DNA from: Fermentimonas sp. | GTDB taxonomy: Bacteria; Bacteroidota; Bacteroidia; Bacteroidales; Dysgonomonadaceae | DNA length: 64,000 nt | NCBI GenBank assembly: GCA_028709385.1 | Contig: JAQVXD010000003.1 | Coordinates: forward strand, 1 to 64,000 | Reading direction: 5' to 3' | In this document: one piece after another, positions 57,189-64,000 of the stretch | Layout of the letters: each line of letters opens with the position of its first letter | Position numbering within the stretch: the first letter of the stretch is position 1 | The notes under the pieces: model-generated | What the model was told of the DNA's origin: nothing | What the model saw: the letters and a program-made list of their open reading frames with translations, nothing else | Databases searched by the model: none | Program-made: the position numbers and the translations under genes

Positions 57189-58247
57189 ATGGCAAATTCT
57201 AAAATAATTCAATTACTGGGAAATCAGAGTGAGTATCTTCTGAATCATCAAAGTAAAACAGTTGACAAGTCGCTGCTGCACACCACAGGTCCTGATGTTA
57301 TCGATAAATTGTGGATCGATACTGACAGGAATATACCTACTTTAAATAATTTACAGCGAATGTTTGGACATGGACGTTTAGCTGATACAGGTTATTTATC
57401 CATACTTCCTGTTGATCAGGGAATTGAGCATACTGCAGGAGCCTCTTTTGCACCAAACCCACTCTATTTTGATCCTGAGAACATTGTTAAACTGGCTGTT
57501 GAGGCAGAATGTAATGCCGTTGCTTCAACATTTGGTGTTCTGTCTTCTGTTGCAAGAAAGTATGCACACAAAATTCCTTTTGTAGTAAAACTAAATCACA
57601 ACGAGTTACTTACCTATCCCAATTCATATAATCAGGTCTTTTTTGGAACTGTCAGAGACGCCTGGAATATGGGAGCAGCAGCTGTTGGTGCTACAATATA
57701 TTTTGGCTCAGAAGAGAGCCGAAGGCAAATTATTGAAGTTTCAGAAGCATTTGAATATGCACATGAGCTGGGCATGGCCACTATACTATGGTGTTATCTT
57801 CGGAATAATGATTTCAAGAAAGATGGCACAGATTATCATACTTCGGCAGATATGACTGGGCAGGCTGATCACCTGGGTGTGACTATCAAAGCGGATATAA
57901 TCAAGCAAAAACTGCCAACCAACAACGGTGGGTTTAAGGCAATTAATTTTGCTAAAACCAATCCGGGTATGTATGATCAATTGAGCTCAGATCATCCTAT
58001 TGATCTCTGCAGATATCAGGTGATTAATGGGTATATGGGACGAATAGGACTTATCAATTCGGGAGGTGCCTCCAGTGGTGAGAGTGATCTTGCTGAGGCT
58101 GTTTACACTGCTGTTGTTAACAAACGTGCCGGTGGAATCGGATTGATTGCAGGTCGCAAAGCATTTCAAAAGCCTATGAAAGAGGGTGTGGAACTGATAC
58201 ATACTATTCAGGATGTATATCTTGACCAAAGTATCACTTTGGCATAA
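57189..58247 (+). CDS. fbaB: Class I fructose-bisphosphate aldolase (FbaB/DhnA type)
   Basis: 352 residues from ATG 57189; the open frame extends 17 codons upstream into a non-coding leader. '[15 protein letters not shown]', 'VVKLNHNEL', '[13 protein letters not shown]', and a late '[12 protein letters not shown]' and '[15 protein letters not shown]' for phosphate binding. Archaeal-type class I enzyme working through a Schiff-base lysine. Glycolysis or gluconeogenesis. Confidence 0.92.
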   Translation: MANSKIIQLLGNQSEYLLNHQSKTVDKSLLHTTGPDVIDKLWIDTDRNIPTLNNLQRMFGHGRLADTGYLSILPVDQGIEHTAGASFAPNPLYFDPENIVKLAVEAECNAVASTFGVLSSVARKYAHKIPFVVKLNHNELLTYPNSYNQVFFGTVRDAWNMGAAAVGATIYFGSEESRRQIIEVSEAFEYAHELGMATILWCYLRNNDFKKDGTDYHTSADMTGQADHLGVTIKADIIKQKLPTNNGGFKAINFAKTNPGMYDQLSSDHPIDLCRYQVINGYMGRIGLINSGGASSGESDLAEAVYTAVVNKRAGGIGLIAGRKAFQKPMKEGVELIHTIQDVYLDQSITLA

Positions 58248-58289
58248 CAGCTATATCGGTTTATTTTCACTTCAATCTTAAATAAAAGT

Positions 58290-58325
58290 CCGGCAATATA
58301 TTACTATAATTGCCGGTCTGTTTTA
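58290..58325. terminator. Bidirectional terminator between fbaB and the AGE gene
   Basis: CCGGCAAT (58290-58297), 11-base loop, ATTGCCGG (58309-58316), then TCTGTTTTA on the plus strand; the minus strand reads ACTTTTATT after the stem. It touches the stop codon of the AGE gene. Confidence 0.78.
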
Positions 58326-59582
58326 TCTATACTGAGAAAGTCGGCGTAGTACTTCTGTACACATGCGACTATTATGATACGGAGCTTTCCATGCTGATAT
58401 TTTATATGCACCTTTGTTTAGCTGTCCATCATTTCCAAATCCCCAAAACCATTCTCCATACTCTTTATCTACAAAATTGTCTTCAGTAAATTTCCAGACT
58501 GACAATGCACGATCTATCCATACTTCATCGTTTGTCAACTGCCATGCATTAATGAATCCGACAACTGCTTCCGCCTGAACCCACCATTGCAGCGATTTTG
58601 AATCCTCTCCATTGATCGTTTCATTAGTTAAACTGCCATCCTGATTCAACGCTTCTAAAGTGGATTCTGCCATAGCTATGGAAGCTTTCTTTACTTTTTC
58701 TGTCAGCTCTTTATTTCCTAATACTTCAGCAGCTTCAAATAATAGCCATGAGCATTCTATATCGTGTCCGTATGATTTAATATCTGCAATACTTTTCCAG
58801 TCACGGTCAAAAAAGTAAAACTGACGATTAGTTTCGGTATTGATTATTTTTTCAAGAGTAATGATAATCATTTCCTGCAAACGATCCTTTACAACAGGTG
58901 ATTTCCAAACCCTGTACATATTGGTAAGAGATTCCAATACATGTAAACTTGTGTTCATTGTCATTGCAGCATCCCCAATCTCATTTCTTGTGCCATCCGC
59001 TACAGGAGTCCAGTCTCTGTTGTAAATTTCGCCATAACCTCCATAAATCGAATCATGAGCGTTCTCCTCTAATTTCAAAAAAGTGTTTTGTGCATAATAT
59101 AAAGCTGTTTGATTCCCTGTAGCAAGTACATATTCAGATAACCCGTATATCAGAAAGGAATTTGCATAAGTGCTTTTAGTTTCATTTATCCACGTTCCGG
59201 TATAATCAACGGTATAAACACCACCTCCAAATTCTTTATCTATAAAATAATCTTCAATATACTTAAAGGCTCTATCTGCAACTGAAAGAAAGTTCTCATC
59301 TCCGTCTTTTAAGTAAAGTGATGAAAATGTCCAGAGAATGCGTGAGTTCAGTATTAAACCTTTATCTGCCTCAGGATCTCCGTTTCCTTCAATATCCACT
59401 GTTCCGAAGAAACCTCCGTTAACACTGTCTATGCTGTGGTTCAGCCAAAAAGGTACAATATTTTCGTATAAGTTTTCTTCAACAGATACAGCTAAATGGT
59501 TGAGTTTGTCTGTTGTACTGAATTTTTGCGTACAGGCAATGAATTGTACTGCTGTTATAAATAATATTAAGTAGTGTTTCAT
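58323..59582 (-). CDS. AGE-family lipoprotein, N-acylglucosamine/cellobiose 2-epimerase
   Basis: 419 residues from ATG 59582, chosen because it opens a lipoprotein signal (lipobox 'FIAC', Cys17); an ATG eight codons upstream is also open. Alpha6/alpha6-barrel: 'GGFFGTVDIEG', 'LNSRILWTFSSLYL', 'EIGDAAMTMNTSLHVLE', 'SYGHDIECSWLLFEAA' with the His of the active site, and 'KAPYHNSRMCTEVLRRL' at the end. Fits cellobiose 2-epimerase more than the GlcNAc type, given GH9 next to it. 43 bases after GH9. Confidence 0.88.
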   Translation of the reverse strand: MKHYLILFITAVQFIACTQKFSTTDKLNHLAVSVEENLYENIVPFWLNHSIDSVNGGFFGTVDIEGNGDPEADKGLILNSRILWTFSSLYLKDGDENFLSVADRAFKYIEDYFIDKEFGGGVYTVDYTGTWINETKSTYANSFLIYGLSEYVLATGNQTALYYAQNTFLKLEENAHDSIYGGYGEIYNRDWTPVADGTRNEIGDAAMTMNTSLHVLESLTNMYRVWKSPVVKDRLQEMIIITLEKIINTETNRQFYFFDRDWKSIADIKSYGHDIECSWLLFEAAEVLGNKELTEKVKKASIAMAESTLEALNQDGSLTNETINGEDSKSLQWWVQAEAVVGFINAWQLTNDEVWIDRALSVWKFTEDNFVDKEYGEWFWGFGNDGQLNKGAYKISAWKAPYHNSRMCTEVLRRLSQYR

Positions 59583-59625
59583 GAAATATTTCAAATTAGA
59601 TGACATACTAACTTGTGCTAAAGCA

Positions 59626-62151
59626 TTATTGATCAGTTAATAACTGCTGTGCAGCCAGTACAAGAAACATATAGTGAGAAGATCCTCCTCCCATGACATA
59701 TTCAACCTGTTGCCACAGATAAGGGAATTCAAGTAGTTCGGGGAAATCAGGACGTATCAAAGCAGTGCCTGAAATAACACCACCGGGAATATAAGACCAG
59801 TCAGCTCTGTTTAATCCATAACCAACAGTAGCTGAATTTGCACCAACACCCGATGCAAAAGAAGCTGTATTTGATCCCGGATGACACCCGAGAATGAAGT
59901 TCAGTGCATTGAAAATGTATTGAGTTCCAAAAATATCAGGATAAGCTTTATGCAGAAAATAGTGTTTAAAACCGAATTCCTGAATATTCCATCCGGCACC
60001 CCAGATATGCGGTCTGTAAGGAATTCCGTAAGGAGTTTCAGATGCCTGATTGTCTAAGTCTGCACGCAGACTAAGAAGCGCCCGGTTAACCGACTTAGAG
60101 AACTCGTCATCGTTTATTTTCTCTTCAGCACGTCCAAGAAACCAGCCGAAGCGATTTATATTATCAACAATAAAATCAGATTCTTTAAGAAGCCAGTTTT
60201 TATATTTCACGTCGCCTGTTGTAAGAAACAATTCTACAGCTGCATGAACCTTTGATGATTTTGAACGACTGTTTTCTTCCGTAAATTCATAGATCTCCTC
60301 AGCACATTCTAAAGCATGTATGCTTAGAGAGTCGTTAAAGCCTTTCAATGCCCGTGATGCAGCAGCCATGTTAGCTGCAATAGTCAGTTCCCTGCCCGGG
60401 TTATCCTCAGTAAATACCCAGCGGTCGTCTTTATTACCAATCTCATTATCAGTCATCGCAGCCGCATCTCCCAACAATACATAATCACGCAAGTTGTTGG
60501 TAATTATTCCACGGTATAAACGTCCCATAGAGCGATAAGCGCCTATAACAGACAATGTCCCGTTTTCTATCTGTTGAAGCAAGTCCGGTTTTCCGTCAGG
60601 CTGGTGAATCTCTGTTATGCGTGAGTGCTGATCAATAGATGTGACATCATAATCAACATCAAACTCCTCATAAGCAAGGGTTAGAATATACGTTTCACCT
60701 GCCTGAGACTCAACACGCAGATCAAAATCTCCCGCATCATGCCAGCCTCCGATATTTAATCCCGGTACTATATCTCCTGATTTGAAGTTTGTAAGTGTTA
60801 ATGGGCCTTGACTATAACCATCAATATGGTTGAAGTTGACCGGTGCCATACGAGCATCGTCAAAATGACACAAGTCATGCCATACACGATATTTCTCGTT
60901 TACTCTCGTATGACACATCTGCACAGGAAGAAAATATTCAAGTACCGGCTGCCATACTCCTCTATCGTATACATCTCCTGATATTCTAAAAATGCTTGAT
61001 TTCGAATCGCCATAGCTTATCTGATATAAACCTTCCTCTTTTACTTCAGAAAAATCAAATTTCAAATAGCTGTAACGTAAAAAATCTCCCCATTCTTCAC
61101 CTTCTTTCAGAAAAACCTCTTTCAGCCCGTCGGTGGTTATTTTATTTAAGACCGGTGTGCTGTGTCCGATATCCCTTTTATCCAGTTCGATTACAGCTAC
61201 CTTCGGCTGATTTGGATGATATCCTACCTGAGAAGTCTGTACAACAGGTTTATATAACCACTCTTCAACAACATTAGGTGTAATTACCCATTTAATTGCC
61301 TCTTTTGTTTTACCTTGGGGCACTTCACTTCTGATTACAAACCAGCCATTGTTATGATTCATACGCCCATCATACAATTTAAGATCTGCTCCAAGTGATT
61401 CTATTGTATATTTATTGTATGGATCATCGGGCTGAACAACAAAACGTTTTCCTATTGCATAAGGCTCAGATACAATATCATCAGCAATAATGGGACTGTA
61501 TCCTTCTCCTGCAAGTTGTTCAGCAGATGCCTGTCCCTCTTTATTGAAGTCACCCATAAATTTATGATTTGCCTGCATGATGCTTGTTGGTCCATTTGGC
61601 TGTTGAGGGAATATGCCAGACTGATCATCATCCATAATCCATGGTTTCCCGAAAAGTGCACCGGGGAAAAGTTCCAGATTGAAGCCCACCTTACCGATAA
61701 ACTCAGCTGGGACAGGACGGTCCAGGTCTACACTAACAATAATTGATTCACCTTCACTTTTCACATTAACTGTGTAGTTAAATACAAAATCGGGATAGAT
61801 CATCGGATTAAAACCTGTTAAATGTCTTGAAGAATCAGGATAACTTAAATTTACTGTTATAGTATTTGTATTATGATCAACTATTCTCTCACGTTGTACC
61901 GGAACAGGCTGCCACTGTCCGGGTGTCGGCTCTAAGCGGATGTCTCCGTTGGTTGCTACACGATTGCCATGCATAATCAGCGACAGACCTCCCTGATGTC
62001 CTTCAGGATAGATATCATCAAAGACCATAATATCAACTCCCTTGTTCTGGAAATAATCTGTAGGAGTTAACTTAAATTCCTGAGCATTTAGTATTGCAGT
62101 AAAAAGTAACAGGAAAATACTGATTAATTTAATGGGATGTTTATTGTTCAT
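59626..62151 (-). CDS. GH9 family glucanase with N-terminal CelD-like Ig domain
   Basis: 841 residues. Signal peptide (cleavage near LNAQ, residue 23), an extra N-terminal beta region (about 25-290), an Ig-like CelD_N domain (about 300-390), and the GH9 alpha-barrel (about 400-835). 'GGWHDAGDFD' near residue 470 supplies the base Asp residues, 'NFILGCHPGSNTASF' is typical of GH9, and a Glu in 'QQVEYVMGG' near the C-terminus is the likely acid. Acts on beta-1,4-glucans or related oligosaccharides. 6 bases after GH30. Confidence 0.92.
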   Translation of the reverse strand: MNNKHPIKLISIFLLLFTAILNAQEFKLTPTDYFQNKGVDIMVFDDIYPEGHQGGLSLIMHGNRVATNGDIRLEPTPGQWQPVPVQRERIVDHNTNTITVNLSYPDSSRHLTGFNPMIYPDFVFNYTVNVKSEGESIIVSVDLDRPVPAEFIGKVGFNLELFPGALFGKPWIMDDDQSGIFPQQPNGPTSIMQANHKFMGDFNKEGQASAEQLAGEGYSPIIADDIVSEPYAIGKRFVVQPDDPYNKYTIESLGADLKLYDGRMNHNNGWFVIRSEVPQGKTKEAIKWVITPNVVEEWLYKPVVQTSQVGYHPNQPKVAVIELDKRDIGHSTPVLNKITTDGLKEVFLKEGEEWGDFLRYSYLKFDFSEVKEEGLYQISYGDSKSSIFRISGDVYDRGVWQPVLEYFLPVQMCHTRVNEKYRVWHDLCHFDDARMAPVNFNHIDGYSQGPLTLTNFKSGDIVPGLNIGGWHDAGDFDLRVESQAGETYILTLAYEEFDVDYDVTSIDQHSRITEIHQPDGKPDLLQQIENGTLSVIGAYRSMGRLYRGIITNNLRDYVLLGDAAAMTDNEIGNKDDRWVFTEDNPGRELTIAANMAAASRALKGFNDSLSIHALECAEEIYEFTEENSRSKSSKVHAAVELFLTTGDVKYKNWLLKESDFIVDNINRFGWFLGRAEEKINDDEFSKSVNRALLSLRADLDNQASETPYGIPYRPHIWGAGWNIQEFGFKHYFLHKAYPDIFGTQYIFNALNFILGCHPGSNTASFASGVGANSATVGYGLNRADWSYIPGGVISGTALIRPDFPELLEFPYLWQQVEYVMGGGSSHYMFLVLAAQQLLTDQ

Positions 62152-62157
62152 AATATT

Positions 62158-63624
62158 CTATTTTTTCCATTGATAAGATATCACTGAATTAGCAGGAACA
62201 TCATAAGTGAAGTGATGCTTTCCGTCGTCAAGTATAATACCTCTTGCAGAAGAAGTACTGTTTAATAAAACTACTGCATAAGTACCGTCACTATTCTCAA
62301 AAGCGGAATGTATAAACCCCGGATCCGAGAATCCTGTTGTTCCAATTCTTACAGCACCCGGTTTTACTACTGATGAAAGATGTCCGATAATGTAATAGTG
62401 AGAGTTTCTGGTGATTGTAGAAAAATCTGATATGTTAATATCAACAGCACCGTAGCATGTCTGACAACCTCCATCACGATTAGGACCCCGTTCACTGTCA
62501 AGCATCAGATTCCACACGATTACAGCTTTGCAGCCGTTGTTTACTGTTCCCAATGCTACTTCACGCATATCATCAATCAGTCTTACCTCAAGATTATGCC
62601 CGTCATTCCATGTACCGATTGACGTTTCAGTGAAAACCAGTTCCCTGTCAGGATATCTGCTCTGAACCTTAAGTAGTTCCGATTTATCACCTCCGTAGTT
62701 ATGGTAGGCAGCACCTGCAACCACTTCAGAATCTATTCCGGCATCATATATTTTCATTGGATACCCCTCCTGATCAGCCATATTATCGTAATTATAATTA
62801 TGATCAAACAGATATATTTTTGTATCCAGAGATGCCTCTTTGAATTTAGGAACCAGATGGTTTTGTACAAAATCATACTGCTCTTCCCATCCCATATACA
62901 ACGATGCTGAGTTACCCCTGTTAAGAGGTTCGTTTTGAGGTGTAACAGAATATATTTTGATTCCGTTCTGATTCAAAGCCTGAACCCACTTTACAAAATA
63001 TGTAGCATAATCGCCATAATAGGCAGGGTTAAGCTGTCCGCTTGTCCACGAGTTGAATGGCTGTAAATCAGTAAGATTATTCACCTTCATCCATTTTGGC
63101 GGAGTCCATGGCGAACCCATAATTTTAAGATTAGGATTTATTGCCAGTATCTCTTTTAATACCGGAATCACATAATCTGTTTCCTCTGATGTCAGGCCGA
63201 AATTCTCAATTCCCGGAGTATCACAAAGGCTGTACTCACTTAAAGAGAAATCGGAGCAACCGATTGAAATTCTCACATAACTCTGTCCCATACCTTCAGT
63301 AGGTGAAAAAGTTTCCTTAAGGAATTTAGTCCTGTTTTCCTTAGTCATCTTCAGCAGGTTGAAAGCTGTCGATCCGGTTATTGCCGCTCCGAATCCATCC
63401 ATTGTCTGGTACCTTTCAGCAGGATTCAACTTGATTGTTGTAGGCGACATATTGCTCTTGCTGCTAAAATCAACAGTCTGTTTCTTGAAATCCTGCGAGC
63501 GGTTATTTGTTGTAACATACATAGTCACATCCCCTTTTGGAACACTGTCTGTTTTAACACACGAAGAGAAGCTGCAAAGAGCCAGGAAAAGTAAAATCAG
63601 TTTAAATGAATATATTAACTTCAT
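62158..63624 (-). CDS. GH30 family lipoprotein (beta-1,6-glucanase/glucosylceramidase type)
   Basis: 488 residues. Lipobox 'FSSC' (Cys21). TIM barrel with acid/base Glu232 in 'TPQNEPLNRG' and nucleophile Glu333 in 'VFTETSIGTWN', plus a C-terminal beta domain. 'MDGFGAAITGSTAFNLL' and 'YVRISIGCSDFS' match the beta-1,6-glucanase/glucosylceramidase subfamilies. First gene of GH30-GH9-AGE; all three export signals suggest work in the periplasm or at the surface. Confidence 0.92.
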   Translation of the reverse strand: MKLIYSFKLILLFLALCSFSSCVKTDSVPKGDVTMYVTTNNRSQDFKKQTVDFSSKSNMSPTTIKLNPAERYQTMDGFGAAITGSTAFNLLKMTKENRTKFLKETFSPTEGMGQSYVRISIGCSDFSLSEYSLCDTPGIENFGLTSEETDYVIPVLKEILAINPNLKIMGSPWTPPKWMKVNNLTDLQPFNSWTSGQLNPAYYGDYATYFVKWVQALNQNGIKIYSVTPQNEPLNRGNSASLYMGWEEQYDFVQNHLVPKFKEASLDTKIYLFDHNYNYDNMADQEGYPMKIYDAGIDSEVVAGAAYHNYGGDKSELLKVQSRYPDRELVFTETSIGTWNDGHNLEVRLIDDMREVALGTVNNGCKAVIVWNLMLDSERGPNRDGGCQTCYGAVDINISDFSTITRNSHYYIIGHLSSVVKPGAVRIGTTGFSDPGFIHSAFENSDGTYAVVLLNSTSSARGIILDDGKHHFTYDVPANSVISYQWKK

Positions 63625-63831
63625 AGGATTAAAATTTAAAGTCTGTATTTAGATCATTAGAACAAAGAAAATATAATTAACAGCTATAAAAAAACTATGA
63701 CTGTTAAATATTATACTTTATGGAATATTGAGTTCTGTTGTTTTTCTTCTTCATATTTTTATTTTAATTTATTTGAAATAAATTGCTTAGTTTTGCATGA
63801 AATAGGATATTAATTATAGGATACTAACCTT

Positions 63832-64000
63832 ATGACCCCTTTCCTCTACAAAGTAGCTGAAGTTTTTTTTAAAGAGTACAGCACTGACCTTTATAAGCAT
63901 ACGTTTGTTTTCCCAAACCGCCGTGCAGCTATGTTTTTCCAGAAGTATCTTGCCGAGATTGCAGGTAAACCGCTGTTTTCTCCTTCAATGCTGACTATAC
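63832..64000 (+). CDS. AddB-like PD-(D/E)XK nuclease/helicase-fold protein, start only
   Basis: ATG at 63832 and 56 codons to the window edge. 'HTFVFPNRRAAMFFQKYLAE' is the usual N-terminus of the Bacteroidota AddB-like PD-(D/E)XK nuclease family, which works in double-strand-break processing, often with an AddA-like helicase. A -7 box TAGTTTTG lies at 63788-63795. The rest of the gene is outside the window. Confidence 0.7.
   Translation, partial: MTPFLYKVAEVFFKEYSTDLYKHTFVFPNRRAAMFFQKYLAEIAGKPLFSPSMLTI

Noticed and set aside
1-64000. tRNA, rRNA, CRISPR, prophage, insertion sequence
   Set aside because: No matching structure, repeat array, integrase or transposase was seen.

Overview
The window is chromosomal DNA from a member of the Bacteroidota, most likely Bacteroidales. 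Evidence: type IX secretion (T9SS) genes (gldK/porK, porP), a MurF-alanine racemase fusion, the short Bacteroidota-type primary sigma factor, Bacteroidota families (DUF4834, DUF5063, DUF3078, GSCFA), -7 boxes of the form TAnnTTTG and almost no Shine-Dalgarno sequences. The genus cannot be told from the sequence. I saw no rRNA, tRNA, CRISPR array, transposase, integrase or phage gene.

Region 1 (1-15.7 kb, all minus strand) is one almost gapless run. A promoter and leader terminator precede rimP-nusA-infB, then ompH-murI-cvpA-psd-pssA (envelope and phosphatidylethanolamine synthesis), a DUF4834 gene, and a lipid cassette: an AOS-family acyltransferase, a zinc-ribbon threonine-synthase/cysteate-synthase-like PLP enzyme, an SDR reductase and a VOC protein. 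The run ends in T9SS genes porP and gldK (gldK is cut by the window edge). The lipid cassette fits sulfonolipid (capnine) or sphingolipid base synthesis. A terminator-like hairpin sits exactly over the porP start codon.

Region 2 (15.8-31.7 kb): a plus-strand trio (DUF5063, DEDD 3'-5' exonuclease, RlmI-type methyltransferase), then GSCFA and murF-alr. Minus-strand genes follow: ompA, rpoD, htrA, a glycosyltransferase, lysA, miaA and a TPM/TPM/LemA envelope cluster.

Region 3 (31.8-44.7 kb): a DUF3078 outer-membrane protein faces a minus-strand run recR - membrane protein - GNAT - tsaC - CLC channel - fmt. Then come serA-serC (with a small upstream ORF), an aspartate-rich lipoprotein, an imperfect palindrome, and a BlaI repressor with an M56 metallopeptidase carrying three TonB-C-like repeats.

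Region 4 (44.8-57 kb): a class A PBP, an outer-membrane barrel plus large TPR protein, a NUDIX-mrp-trmB run, gdhA and a GH16 lipoprotein.

Region 5 (57-64 kb): class I FBP aldolase, then a minus-strand GH30-GH9-AGE epimerase operon for beta-glucan-type sugars without a SusC/D pair in view, and the start of an AddB-like nuclease/helicase gene.

Several open reading frames extend upstream of the likely start codon (SDR, miaA, serA, blaI, gdhA, fbaB, AGE epimerase). The starts given here are the ones I judged biologically right.
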